This document shows, one piece after another, positions 26,225 through 35,070 of a stretch of DNA of 64,000 nucleotides (position 1 is its first letter; each line of letters begins with the position of its first letter). The notes below the pieces were generated by a model, which searched no databases, was not told the DNA's origin, and worked only from the letters and a program-made list of their open reading frames with translations. Origin of the DNA: Microbacterium sp. Leaf159 (GTDB lineage Bacteria; Actinomycetota; Actinomycetes; Actinomycetales; Microbacteriaceae); NCBI RefSeq assembly GCF_001423615.1, contig NZ_LMOU01000001.1, forward strand, positions 756,538-820,537, written 5' to 3'. The translations under genes and the position numbers were made by a program.

Positions 26225-27505
26225 ATGAGACACGCGCGCGACACGAGGAGCACCGCTTCCCGGGTCTTCCTGGTGCTCCTGGCTGCCGCGATCGTGGTCG
26301 GCGCTCTGGTGGCCGTCTTCCTCGTCGTGGATGCGCAGCGCGCCACCCACGCGGAAGCCGAGCGGGTCACGGCGGCGACAGCGGTGACGCTCGCGTCGTC
26401 CCCTCTCGTCGTCGAGGCTCTTGCGACGGAGGACCAGGCGGACGCGACCCGTGCGCTCGAGCCGTACGCTCTCGATGTCATCGCAGACGCCGATCTCGAC
26501 TTCGTGACGATCATGACGCGCGACGGCACTCGGCTCACACACCCCGACGTCGACCAGATCGGCGGGGAGTACCTCGGCACCATCCCCGACTCGCCGCGCA
26601 CACTCACCGAGGTCTTCACCGGCACCCTCGGCCCTTCGGTGCGCACCATCGTGCCGGTGGTCGCATCGGGTGGCGAACTGCTCGGCTGGGTGTCATCCGG
26701 CGTGACGATCGAATCCATCTCCGAGACCCTCGTGCGTCGGCTGCCGCTCTCGATCGGCATCACCGTCGGTCTCGTGGCTCTCGGCGCTCTCGGCGCGTGG
26801 GTCGCTCGCCGGTTCACACGGGGCATCGCGGGAGACCTGCCACCGGGTCAGGTGAGGGATGCCGTGTCGTCATATGAATCCCTGCGCACCCTGGGCGACG
26901 CGCTGCGCGCTCAGACACACGAGCACGGCAACCGCATGCACACGGCGGTCGCGCTTCTCGAGCTCGGCCGTGACGAGGAGGCGATCGAGATCCTGACCGA
27001 GACCTCACGCCAGAGCCAGTCGCTCGTCGACCAGGTCACCGCGCGACAGGCTGGCGACCCCGCCGTCGGCGCCCTGCTTCTCGGCAAGGCGTCGCAGGCA
27101 AAGGAGCGCGGGATCGACTGGCGGGTCCGCATCGACCCGGCCACCCCCGCTTCCCCGCTCTCCCCCGTCGACAGCGTCGCCGTGCTCGGCAACCTGATCG
27201 ACAACGCCATGGATGCCGCCGCCACCGGCGCCGAGCGCTGGGTGGAGGTCTCGCTGCGCCCCTCGAAGGACGGCGGAATCGTCCTCGAGGTGTCCGACGG
27301 CGGTGACGGCATACCCTCCGAGCTGCGCGAGCGCGTCTTCACCCACGGCTTCTCGACGAAGCCTGCAGGCGCCCAAGGGCGCGGAGTCGGCCTCGCCCTC
27401 GTCCGCGCGGTGGTCGTCGGGGTGGGCGGCACCGTGGAGCTCTCCGCTCATCCGACCACGTTCACCGTCATCCTTCCGTCGGCGAGAGGACGCAGGAGCC
27501 CATGA
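26225..27505 (+). CDS. Sensor histidine kinase (CitA/DcuS type)
   Basis: This is a 426-residue membrane kinase. It has an N-terminal membrane segment near 14-34 (VFLVLLAAAIVVGALVAVFLVV), an extracytoplasmic sensor of PAS/sCache type at about 40-170 (LDFVTIMTRDGTRLTHPDVDQIGGEYLGTI), and a second membrane segment near 177-198. The dimerisation His lies in LRAQTHEHGNRMHTAVALLELG, a SPOB/CitA-type HxxxN layout. The ATPase has N-box LGNLIDNAMDAA, DGGDGIP, and GRGVGLALVRAVV. Such kinases sense citrate or C4-dicarboxylates. AGGA lies 5 bases before the ATG. The stop overlaps the regulator start by four bases (ATGA). The divergent dctA gene is the likely target. Confidence 0.92.
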   Translation: MRHARDTRSTASRVFLVLLAAAIVVGALVAVFLVVDAQRATHAEAERVTAATAVTLASSPLVVEALATEDQADATRALEPYALDVIADADLDFVTIMTRDGTRLTHPDVDQIGGEYLGTIPDSPRTLTEVFTGTLGPSVRTIVPVVASGGELLGWVSSGVTIESISETLVRRLPLSIGITVGLVALGALGAWVARRFTRGIAGDLPPGQVRDAVSSYESLRTLGDALRAQTHEHGNRMHTAVALLELGRDEEAIEILTETSRQSQSLVDQVTARQAGDPAVGALLLGKASQAKERGIDWRVRIDPATPASPLSPVDSVAVLGNLIDNAMDAAATGAERWVEVSLRPSKDGGIVLEVSDGGDGIPSELRERVFTHGFSTKPAGAQGRGVGLALVRAVVVGVGGTVELSAHPTTFTVILPSARGRRSP

Positions 27506-28200
27506 TCCGCACGCTGATCGTCGATGACGACGCTCTGACACTCGAGCTCCACCGCTCGTACCTCGAGAGGATCGACGGCTTCGTCGTGGGTGGGGAGTGC
27601 ACCGGCGCCAGGGCGGCACTGACCGCCGTGCTCGATCAGCCGCACGACGAGCCGTTCGACCTGGTCCTCCTCGACATCACGATGCCCGACGGCTCGGGCA
27701 TCGATGTGCTCCGTGGGCTCCGCGCCCGATCCGCCGCCGTGGACGTGATCGCGATCACCGGCGTGCGCGACGCGGAGACCGTCCGGCAGATGGCCGCTCT
27801 CGGCGTCTACCAGTACCTCGTCAAGCCGTTCCCCTTCGCGGTTTTCCACGAGCGTCTGACCGCTTATCGCAACCATCGGAAGCAGGCGCGGTCGACCGCC
27901 GGAGAGGCGACCCAGGCCGAGATCGATGCGCTGCTCGGGCGCACGACGGGGACGATCCCGATTCCCAAGGGGCTGTCGCCCGCGACACTGCAGAAGGTGA
28001 CGGCAGAGCTGCGCTCCTCCGGCGCCGCTGTCTCGGCGAGCGAAGCGGCTGCGCGGCTCGGGATGTCACGCGTGTCCGTGCGGAGGTACCTGGAGCATCT
28101 GACCGATTCGGGCATCATCACACGCAGCGCCCGCTACGGCGCACGTGGACGCCCCGAGACGGAGTACCGCTGGACTCGACGCGTCGACGGAGACGACTGA
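27502..28200 (+). CDS. Response regulator (CitB/DcuR type)
   Basis: This 232-residue regulator pairs with the kinase upstream. The receiver domain has acidic residues in IVDDD, the phosphoacceptor Asp in LVLLDITMPDGSGI (near residue 55), Thr in AITGVRD, and Lys in YLVKPFPF. The C-terminal part has an HTH_24/IclR-like winged helix (LSPATLQKVTAELRSSGAAVSASEAAARLGMSRVSVRRYLEHLTDSGII) typical of CitB-family regulators. It probably activates dctA in response to dicarboxylates. Its start overlaps the kinase stop, so the two are coupled. Confidence 0.93.
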   Translation: MIRTLIVDDDALTLELHRSYLERIDGFVVGGECTGARAALTAVLDQPHDEPFDLVLLDITMPDGSGIDVLRGLRARSAAVDVIAITGVRDAETVRQMAALGVYQYLVKPFPFAVFHERLTAYRNHRKQARSTAGEATQAEIDALLGRTTGTIPIPKGLSPATLQKVTAELRSSGAAVSASEAAARLGMSRVSVRRYLEHLTDSGIITRSARYGARGRPETEYRWTRRVDGDD

Positions 28201-28269
28201 CGCCGGCGCCGCACCCGCGTCCGTCCCGATCTTCCGGACGACGCGTCTTTCTGCCGGATGCGGCCCGCT

Positions 28270-28287
28270 GTCAGACCGGTGTCTGAC
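28270..28287. terminator. Candidate hairpin between convergent genes
   Basis: GTCAGAC-CGGT-GTCTGAC is a 7-bp inverted repeat between the response regulator and the FAD oxidoreductase ends. It could be a bidirectional terminator, or less likely an operator. Confidence 0.4.
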
Positions 28288-28292
28288 CGATC

Positions 28293-29645
28293 TCAGCGCG
28301 GGAGCCGCCCCTCGTGGATCAGGGAGTCGGGGTCGGCGGCAGCCCTGAGGGCGCGCAGGCGGTCGACCGCCGCCGGGTCGCCGCAACGCTCGAGAGTCTC
28401 GCCCGGACCCAGGAACGTCGGGACCGTGTGTGGAGCGATCGCGTGCGCCAGCACCTCACGAAAGCCCGCCATACTCGCCTCCCCCGGTTCGCTCGGCGCC
28501 CCGGGGAAGACCGGCACCAGGGCGTGGAGCAGCCAGCCGGCGCCCTGAAGTGTCGCGAATCCCGCGCGTCGGGGTTCATTCAGCACACCACCGAGCATCC
28601 GGATGTCGATGCCCATGATCGGCCACTGCTCCGGCAGCGCGCGGAAGCGGAACAGTTCGTCGATCGTCTCGTCGTCGAGCGACGAGAGCGCAGCAGAGAC
28701 ACCCTTGCCCGGCGTCGGCTCGGTCGGTTCACCACTCGACGCCGCGACAGTCTTCGGCGATGTGGCCCCCGAGACCTCACGACGGACCGTGCCCACTCGC
28801 CGCACCTGCTCGATCAGCTCATCGGCGGCTCCGACCGTGGACAGCGCCTGCACGGTCACGAAGCTGCGTCCACGGATCTCGTCGGGAAGCTGCGGAGCGT
28901 CGGGCATGCGCATCGAGTTCACGAACACGTTGAGCGATGCAGGGGCCCCCGCGGACAGATCGCGGACGGCCCGCATCACCGGCCCCGCGTCTGCGGCGTC
29001 GAACGTGAGCTCGGTTCCCCAGAGCGTCGGTGCGGGAACCAGGTCGATCTCGAGGGACGTCACGATTCCGACGACGCCGCCCGCTCCGCGAAGCGCCCAC
29101 ATCATCTCGGGGTCGCTCTCATCGTCGACCCGCTCATGGGTCCCGTCGCTGCGCAGCACCCACGCGGCCCTGAGGTTGTCGGATCCGAGTCCCGCCGTGC
29201 GACTGAACCAGGAATGGCCGCCACCCAGGGTGTACCCCGCGACGGCGACGACCGGGCTCGTACCGGCAGGAGCCACCCATCCTGTTCCTTCGAGCGCCTC
29301 GACGACGGCGCCCCAACGGACGCCGCTGCCGACGCGGACCACGCCCGAACCGAGGTCGACCGACAGCTCGTCGAACGCCGCCATTCGGACGATGAGGGCG
29401 CCGGCCAGGTCTCCGCCGGCGCCGTGCCCGGTGGGCTGCACCGCGAGCGTCACGCCCCCGTCGCGAGCGGCGTCGAGCAGAGCGCGCAGATCGCGCAGAT
29501 CGGCCGGTGCGGCCACGCCCACCGGATGCTGTTCGATCGCCAGGTTCCACGGACGACGCGCCGCGTCGAAGGAATCGTCGCCGGGGAGGATGAGGGCGCC
29601 GCGCAGAGCATGCCGTGCGGAGTCGAGCACAGAACGAAGGGCCAT
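28293..29645 (-). CDS. FAD-binding oxidoreductase (PCMH/BBE-like)
   Basis: This is a 450-residue FAD-linked oxidase of the vanillyl-alcohol oxidase/berberine-bridge group. The FAD domain shows LAVQPTGHGAGGDLAGALIVRMAAFDELSVDLGSGVVRVGSGVRWGAVVEAL, with the His in TGHG at the usual flavin-attachment position. VAGYTLGGGHSWFSRTAGLGSDNLRAAWVL and WALRGAGGVVGIVTSLEIDLVP follow. The C-terminal DPDSLIHEGRLPR corresponds to the BBE tail but lacks its usual Asn-rich end. The substrate is unknown. I chose the ATG at 29645, 6 bases after TACGGT, over the longer frame. Its neighbour on the same strand is the LLM/FMN-reductase pair. Confidence 0.86.
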   Translation of the reverse strand: MALRSVLDSARHALRGALILPGDDSFDAARRPWNLAIEQHPVGVAAPADLRDLRALLDAARDGGVTLAVQPTGHGAGGDLAGALIVRMAAFDELSVDLGSGVVRVGSGVRWGAVVEALEGTGWVAPAGTSPVVAVAGYTLGGGHSWFSRTAGLGSDNLRAAWVLRSDGTHERVDDESDPEMMWALRGAGGVVGIVTSLEIDLVPAPTLWGTELTFDAADAGPVMRAVRDLSAGAPASLNVFVNSMRMPDAPQLPDEIRGRSFVTVQALSTVGAADELIEQVRRVGTVRREVSGATSPKTVAASSGEPTEPTPGKGVSAALSSLDDETIDELFRFRALPEQWPIMGIDIRMLGGVLNEPRRAGFATLQGAGWLLHALVPVFPGAPSEPGEASMAGFREVLAHAIAPHTVPTFLGPGETLERCGDPAAVDRLRALRAAADPDSLIHEGRLPR

Positions 29646-29725
29646 GAGGTCACCGTACGACGCCCTTCGGACATCGTCTACGGCCTCATGGCCCTGCAGT
29701 CGTTCCCGGTCGAGCCGGGGATCGG

Positions 29726-30370
29726 TCATTCGCCGGCGAGACCACCGAGCATGTGACCGATCGACCGCCCTTCACCGAGGTAGGTGGCCGGATCGTACGG
29801 ATCGGCGACCGCGGTCGTCTCGCGCCGCGCGATGGCATCGGCCAGTTCACGCGCGCCCTTCTCGACCCGTTTCGCGAGCGGGGCGACGTCGTCCCCGGCT
29901 CCTCCCCAATCGCTGGATGCGGCGAACACGCCGGTCGAGACGGCCTCGGCGTGCAGGTAGGCGAACAGAGGGCGGATCGCGTAGTCGATCGCGAGCGAGT
30001 GCCTAGCGGTGCCGGCGTTGGCGCCGATCAGCACCGGCTTGCCCGTGAGCGCGTCGGGATCGAGCACGTCGATGAACGACTTGAACAGTCCGTTGTAGCT
30101 CGTCGAGAAGATCGGCGTGACGGCGATCAGGGCGTCCGCCGACACGACCGTGTTGATGGCGGTCTCGAGTGCCGGCGGAGCAAACCCGGTGAGCAGGTTG
30201 TTCGTGATGTCATGCGCGTAATCGCGCAGCTCGATCACGTCGATGCTGGCGTCGATGTCGTGCGCGGCGAGCGCCTTCACGGTCTCGGCCGCGAGACGAT
30301 CCGCGAGCATCCGCGTCGACGACGGGTTCGAGAGCCCCGCGGAGACCACGGCGATCCTGCGAGTGGCCAT
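29726..30370 (-). CDS. FMN reductase partner of LLM monooxygenase (CE1759 family)
   Basis: This is a 214-residue NAD(P)H-dependent FMN reductase that would supply reduced flavin to the adjacent monooxygenase. The flavodoxin-like fold shows IAVVSAGLSNPSSTRMLADRLA at the start, then VTPIFSTSYNGLFKSFIDVLDPDALTGKPVLIGANAGTARHSL. It matches the CE1759 family of LLM-partnered reductases, which is nearly always paired with a CE1758-type oxygenase, and that is the case here. Only one base separates the LLM stop from its ATG, so the two are cotranscribed. Confidence 0.9.
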   Translation of the reverse strand: MATRRIAVVSAGLSNPSSTRMLADRLAAETVKALAAHDIDASIDVIELRDYAHDITNNLLTGFAPPALETAINTVVSADALIAVTPIFSTSYNGLFKSFIDVLDPDALTGKPVLIGANAGTARHSLAIDYAIRPLFAYLHAEAVSTGVFAASSDWGGAGDDVAPLAKRVEKGARELADAIARRETTAVADPYDPATYLGEGRSIGHMLGGLAGE

Positions 30371-30371
30371 C

Positions 30372-31595
30372 TCAGGCTTCCTTCCGGCTCAGTCCGAACG
30401 CGGCACCGGCCGGAGCCGGGGTGTCCTGGTACGGCGAGTCGCCGGTCAGGTTGTCGCCGCGGTTCGCGCCGGGGCGTGCCTGACGCGTGGGACCGTCGCC
30501 GAACTCGGCCTTCACCCGCGACGCGTGGGTCGGGGCATCCGGCACGCTCGCCGGGCGATCCTTCGCGAGCTCCTTGCGGAGCACCGGCACGACCTCCGAG
30601 CCCAGGATGTCGAGCTGCTCGAGCACCGTCTTCAGCGGAAGGCCTGCGTGGTCGATCAGGAACAGCTGGCGCTGGTAGTCGCCGTAGTGCTCGCGCATAG
30701 CGGCGTAGCGGTCGATGACCTGCTGAGGCGATCCCACCGTGAGCGGGGTCATCTCGGTGAAGTCCTCCATGCTCGGACCGTGACCGTAGACCGGGGCGTT
30801 GTCGAAGTACGGGCGGAACTGGTTGACCGCATCCTGCGACTTCGCGGCCATGAACACCTGCCCGCCGAGCCCGACGATCGCCTGCTCCGGCGTGCCGTGT
30901 CCATAGTGCGCGTAGCGCTGGCGGTACAGCTCGATCAGGCGCTGGTAGTGCTCCTTGGGCCAGAAGATGTTGTTCGCGAAGAAGCCGTCGCCGTAGTACG
31001 CGGCCTGCTCGGCGATCTCGGGCGTGCGGATGGATCCGTGCCACACGAACGGAGCGACGCCGTCGAGCGGGCGGGGAGTCGAGGTGAAGCCCTGCAGCGG
31101 GGTGCGGAACTTGCCCTCCCAGTCGACGACGTCCTCACGCCACAGCTTGTGCAGCAGGGCGTAGTTCTCGATCGCGAGCGGGAGACCCTGACGGATGTCC
31201 TGTCCGAACCAGGGGTAGACCGGCCCGGTGTTGCCGCGGCCGAGCATGAGGTCCATGCGACCGTCCGAGACGTGCTGCAGCATCGCGTACTCCTCGGCGA
31301 TGCGCACGGGGTCGTTCGTCGTGATGAGCGTCGTCGAGGTCGACACGATGAGTCGCTCGGTCTGGGCGGCGAGAGCCGCCAGGAACGTCGTGGGGCTCGA
31401 GGACCAGAACGGAGGGTTGTGGTGCTCGCCGATCGCGAAGACGTCGAGACCGACCTCTTCGCTGTGCTTGGCGATCGCCAGCGTGGCTTTGATCCGCTCC
31501 TGCTCACTCGGCGTGACGCCGGTGGTGGGGTCGCGGGTGATGTCGCTGACCGACATGATGCCGAACTGCACCGGGACGCCTGCCTGCTCACTCAT
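30372..31595 (-). CDS. LLM class flavin-dependent oxidoreductase (CE1758 family)
   Basis: This is a 407-residue luciferase-like monooxygenase using reduced FMN and oxygen on an unknown substrate. The TIM-barrel motifs include VQFGIMSVSDI, FAIGEHHNPPFWSSSPTTFLAALAAQTERLIVSTSTTLI, RIAEEYAMLQHVSDGRMDLMLGRGNT, and FVWHGSIRTPEIAEQAAYYGDGFFANNIFW. The pattern fits the CE1758 family. The C-terminal 60 residues are less conserved and polar. A CGGAG ribosome site precedes the ATG at 31595. Upstream, an AT-rich inverted repeat (31639-31650) may be the operator. The downstream FMN reductase completes the two-component oxygenase. Confidence 0.92.
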   Translation of the reverse strand: MSEQAGVPVQFGIMSVSDITRDPTTGVTPSEQERIKATLAIAKHSEEVGLDVFAIGEHHNPPFWSSSPTTFLAALAAQTERLIVSTSTTLITTNDPVRIAEEYAMLQHVSDGRMDLMLGRGNTGPVYPWFGQDIRQGLPLAIENYALLHKLWREDVVDWEGKFRTPLQGFTSTPRPLDGVAPFVWHGSIRTPEIAEQAAYYGDGFFANNIFWPKEHYQRLIELYRQRYAHYGHGTPEQAIVGLGGQVFMAAKSQDAVNQFRPYFDNAPVYGHGPSMEDFTEMTPLTVGSPQQVIDRYAAMREHYGDYQRQLFLIDHAGLPLKTVLEQLDILGSEVVPVLRKELAKDRPASVPDAPTHASRVKAEFGDGPTRQARPGANRGDNLTGDSPYQDTPAPAGAAFGLSRKEA

Positions 31596-31638
31596 GATTG
31601 CTCCGTCTTCTCCGAACCGATGTCTTGCATCCGGTTCT

Positions 31639-31650
31639 ATTCATTTGAAT
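31639..31650. promoter_or_regulatory. AT-rich inverted repeat upstream of LLM operon
   Basis: ATTCA-TT-TGAAT stands out in an otherwise GC-rich region, 44 bases before the LLM start and between it and the divergent acyltransferase gene. The form suits a MarR- or TetR-type operator, but no such gene is adjacent. Confidence 0.4.
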
Positions 31651-31703
31651 GTATCTGAGTCAACGCGATGCGAGCAACTTTATTCCCCGAGTAGCCTCAG
31701 AGG

Positions 31704-32861
31704 ATGAACACCGCCGGAGCCGACACGACGAACCCCGCCACCGGATCCGTCCCGAAGCCCCGCAAGCGTGTTCCCTTCTGGGACAACGCACGCTACGCGT
31801 GCATCGTCCTCGTGGTGCTCGGCCACGCGATCCAGCGCCTCACCTACGACTCCGACATCGCGCTCGCGGCATACCTGGCGCTCTACGCCTTCCATATGCC
31901 TGCGTTCGCGATCATCTCCGGGTACTTCTCCAAGTCGGGCTCCCCCACCCGCGTGCAGATGGCCCGTGTCATCACGGACATCCTGCTCCCGTACGTCATC
32001 TTCGAGTTCCTCTGGACCCTGACGAAGTGGCTCGTCGAAGGACAGGCCGACCCGAACTTCACCAAGCCGTCGTGGACGCTCTGGTTCCTGCTGGCCCTCG
32101 GCATCTTCCGTCTCGTCCTTCCCTACCTGGCGCTGCTGCGCTGGCCCCTGTTGTGGACCGTCATCATCTCGATCGGAGTGGGATACCTCCCGAACGTCGA
32201 CAGCACGTTCTCGCTCTCGCGGACGCTCGGTCTGCTGCCGTTCTTCGCGCTCGGCTGGTGGCTGCGCGAGCGCGATGTCGTCGCGCGTTTCCGCCTGCTC
32301 GACGCGCGTCCCTGGTGGGTGCGGCTCGTCAGCCTCCTGGTGCTGGGCGCCGCCGGATTCGCCGCCTGGAGATGGATCGACATCTGGAAGCAGGTCGACC
32401 TGCGCCACTGGCTCTTCTACGAGGACGCATACGCGGATCTCGGCGGAGAGCAGTGGTGGGCCGGCGGTGTGCGCATCGCTCTGATGCTCCTCGCGGTGCT
32501 CCTCAGCGTGGCGTTCTTCGCCCTCATCCCCCGCGGCACCCACTGGTGGACTCGATTCGGTCAGTACACGATGTACGTCTTCCTGCTGCACTCCTTCGTG
32601 CTCTACCCCTTCCGCGAGTCCGGTGCACTGCGCGATCTCGACCCGACGTGGCTGTGGCTGCCCCTCGTCACACTCCTCTCGGTGGCTCTCGCCCTGGCAC
32701 TGGCCACCAAGCCCGTGCGCTGGCTGTTCCGTCCGCTCGTCGAGCCTCGCCCTCGGTGGCTCTTCCGGGATCCGGAGCTCGCGGGCCGCGAGGGTCATCG
32801 CAGCGATCCCACCGGATCCCGTCGGCCGCGCCAGACCGCAGCCGCTAGCCTGAAGGAGTGA
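31704..32861 (+). CDS. Membrane acyltransferase (acyltransferase 3 / fucose 4-O-acetylase-like)
   Basis: This is a 385-residue multi-pass protein of the acyltransferase 3 group, which acylates sugars or other envelope molecules. The N-terminal signature VPFWDNARYACIVLVVLGHAIQRL carries the conserved His of the family, followed by FHMPAFAIISGYFSK. About nine or ten membrane segments follow (for example LWFLLALGIFRLVLPYLALL and GVRIALMLLAVLLSVAFFALI). The acceptor is unknown. The ATG is 6 bases after TAGCCT, so the transcript is probably leaderless. Its stop overlaps the GTG start of the next gene by four bases (GTGA). Confidence 0.9.
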   Translation: MNTAGADTTNPATGSVPKPRKRVPFWDNARYACIVLVVLGHAIQRLTYDSDIALAAYLALYAFHMPAFAIISGYFSKSGSPTRVQMARVITDILLPYVIFEFLWTLTKWLVEGQADPNFTKPSWTLWFLLALGIFRLVLPYLALLRWPLLWTVIISIGVGYLPNVDSTFSLSRTLGLLPFFALGWWLRERDVVARFRLLDARPWWVRLVSLLVLGAAGFAAWRWIDIWKQVDLRHWLFYEDAYADLGGEQWWAGGVRIALMLLAVLLSVAFFALIPRGTHWWTRFGQYTMYVFLLHSFVLYPFRESGALRDLDPTWLWLPLVTLLSVALALALATKPVRWLFRPLVEPRPRWLFRDPELAGREGHRSDPTGSRRPRQTAAASLKE

Positions 32862-33721
32862 CTCGAGCCCACCAGATCCGCGACCGGCTCGTGGATCATG
32901 CGGATGCATCGGGGTTCGGCGCCCACGGTCTCCACGTCCGCGTCGGCAGCGATGTCGCAGAGCACCGGTGGACCCCCGACGTCCGCGAGGAGATCCACTC
33001 CGTCGCGAAGGGCGTGTGCGTGCTCGCCGCAGGCCTCGCCGCCGACGAGGGCCTCATCTCGCTGGACGCTCCGGTGGCCGAGTACCTGCCGGACTTCGTG
33101 CTCGGCGACCGCGTCGATGAGGTCACGCTTCGACAGCTGCTGTCCATGTCGAGCGGCATCGACCTCCCCTGGTCCGAGACCCTGATGACCGACTGGCCGG
33201 ATCTCGCGCGCGAGTTCCTCTCACGCCCGTCGCGCGGGCGCGTCTTCCAGTACTCCAACGCCAGCACCTACACCGCCATGACCGTACTCGCCACGAGAGT
33301 CGGCGACATCGTCGACTTCCTGCGCCCGAGGCTGTTCGAACCGCTCGGCATCGACGACCTGGAGTGGGAGCGGTGCCCTCGGGGACGGATCGTCGCCGGG
33401 AGCGGCATCGCCCTGCGCACCGAGGAGCTCTCACGCCTGGGACGACTCGTCCACGACCGAGGCGAGTGGGAGGGGCGACGCCTCGTGCCCGCTTCGGTGA
33501 TCGACGCGATGCACTCCGACTGGGTGGTGGCGGGCGCGAACCCCGCCTACGAGCGCTATGCGCTGGCGGGGTGGGACGGCCCAGGCACTGCGTGGCGTCT
33601 GCACGGCGCCTACGGGCAGCTGCTGATCTTCTGCGATGACGCGGTCGTCACCATCACGGCGGATGACCACTTCGGCGCGGACGCGATGTCCGCGTTCGTG
33701 GTCGAGACCCTCCGCGCCTGA
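32858..33721 (+). CDS. Serine hydrolase (beta-lactamase/transpeptidase-like)
   Basis: This is a 287-residue class C beta-lactamase-fold protein. The catalytic SxxK is SVAK at residues 48-51, and the YxN motif is in VFQYSNASTYTAM. The usual HxG-type third motif is not obvious, although GSGIALRTEELSRLG and GWDGPGTAWRLHGAYGQ align with the later part. No signal peptide is seen, so a cytoplasmic esterase-like role is possible. The GTG start overlaps the acyltransferase stop (GTGA), indicating coupling. A TAGCCT hexamer lies 6 bases upstream too, allowing a second start of transcription. Confidence 0.87.
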   Translation: MTRAHQIRDRLVDHADASGFGAHGLHVRVGSDVAEHRWTPDVREEIHSVAKGVCVLAAGLAADEGLISLDAPVAEYLPDFVLGDRVDEVTLRQLLSMSSGIDLPWSETLMTDWPDLAREFLSRPSRGRVFQYSNASTYTAMTVLATRVGDIVDFLRPRLFEPLGIDDLEWERCPRGRIVAGSGIALRTEELSRLGRLVHDRGEWEGRRLVPASVIDAMHSDWVVAGANPAYERYALAGWDGPGTAWRLHGAYGQLLIFCDDAVVTITADDHFGADAMSAFVVETLRA

Positions 33722-33734
33722 TCGCGGTCTCGCG

Positions 33735-35048
33735 TCAGGAGAAGAGCTCGGCGCCGACGTACGACCCCGGCGTCGCACCGGCGGGGATCGCCCAGATCCC
33801 CGAGCCCACGTGCCGGATGTACTCGTTCATGAGATCCGTGGACAGCCGTCGCTGGAGGGTGATGAACTGCGCGGGGTCGCGCTGATACGACAGGAAGAAC
33901 AGCCCGGCGTCAAGGCGCCCGAGGTCGTTGTTGCCGTTGACGTAGTTGAACCCGCGGCGGAGGATGCGGATGCCGTCGTTCTGATCGGGGTGCGCCAGGC
34001 GCACATGCGCGTTGCTGTCGATGGCCGAGGTGCCGAAGTCGGGTGCGGTGAACTCGTCACCGCCCGACAGCGGCGCCCCCATGCCCTTGTCTCGCCCGAT
34101 GATCGCATCCTGCTCGGAGAGCCGCACGCGATCCCACGTCTCTATCAGCATCGCGATCTTGCGGGCCACCAGGTACGAGCCGCCCTTCATCCATGCGGGC
34201 TCGTCGGACGGCCCCACCCAGACGTTCTCGTCGAGAGCGGCGGAGTCGTCGGCGAGGATGTTCGCGGTGCCGTCCTTGAACCCGAAGAGGTTTCGCGGGG
34301 TCGCCTGATCCGATGTCGTGCGGGAGGTCTTGCCGAAGCCGAGCTGCGACCAGCGCAGCTTCGCACGCCCGAAGGCGATGCGGCTGAGGTTGCGAATCGC
34401 ATGAACGGCGACCTGAGGATCATCCGCGCAGGCCTGGATGCAGAGATCGCCGTGGGACGTCTGCGGATTCAGGTCGTCGCCGAGGAAGGCGGGCAGACGC
34501 TCGAGGGCGGCAGGGCGTCCTGCCGCGATGCCGTACCGGTCGCCGTCCTCGTTCTCGAACAGTCCGGGGCCGAAGCCGATCGTGATGGTGAGACCTGCCG
34601 CGGGCAGCCCGAGCGCCTCTCCGGTGTCATCAGGCGGGACCTCGGCATCGCCGCCGACCGCACCGGTTGCGCTCACCTCGAGGCCCTGGGTCATCCGAGA
34701 GGCGGCGTACGTCCAGTCCTGGAGCAGCGTGATCAGGTCATCGCGATCGGTGCGGGGCATCATGTCGAACGATGCGAAGTGCAGGTGCTCCTGCACGGGT
34801 GTGGTGATGCCGGCCTGATGGGCACCGAAGAAGTCGTATGCGTTTTCGGCATCGGCATGGGCCCTGGCACGGCCGAGAGCGACTCCGCCGGTCAGCCCGG
34901 CTCCCACCCCGACCGCCAGAGAGGCCACCCCGCCGCCGAGCGCCAGGCCGAGGAGTCCTCGTCTGCTGAGACCTGTCGGCGCGGTCGCCGCGGCCGCCTC
35001 CTCCGTCACGGAGTCGGCGGCCACAGCATCCTTCGAGCTTTCTTCCAC
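33735..35048 (-). CDS. efeB: Dyp-type peroxidase EfeB with Tat signal
   Basis: This is the heme-containing peroxidase of the EfeUOB ferrous/heme iron uptake system, exported by the Tat route. The 437-residue product has a twin-arginine signal (LSRRGLLG, Arg 29-30) followed by a hydrophobic Gly/Ala/Val stretch. The Dyp fold shows LTITIGFGPGLFE, DLCIQACADDPQVAVHAIRNL, the key GFKDGT motif in NLFGFKDGTANILA, and GSYLVARKIAM. I chose the GTG at 35048, 23 bases after the efeO stop. A longer frame would overlap efeO. It is the third gene of efeU-efeO-efeB. Confidence 0.94.
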   Translation of the reverse strand: MEESSKDAVAADSVTEEAAAATAPTGLSRRGLLGLALGGGVASLAVGVGAGLTGGVALGRARAHADAENAYDFFGAHQAGITTPVQEHLHFASFDMMPRTDRDDLITLLQDWTYAASRMTQGLEVSATGAVGGDAEVPPDDTGEALGLPAAGLTITIGFGPGLFENEDGDRYGIAAGRPAALERLPAFLGDDLNPQTSHGDLCIQACADDPQVAVHAIRNLSRIAFGRAKLRWSQLGFGKTSRTTSDQATPRNLFGFKDGTANILADDSAALDENVWVGPSDEPAWMKGGSYLVARKIAMLIETWDRVRLSEQDAIIGRDKGMGAPLSGGDEFTAPDFGTSAIDSNAHVRLAHPDQNDGIRILRRGFNYVNGNNDLGRLDAGLFFLSYQRDPAQFITLQRRLSTDLMNEYIRHVGSGIWAIPAGATPGSYVGAELFS

Positions 35049-35070
35049 CTGCGAGATCGTACCCGTCGGA

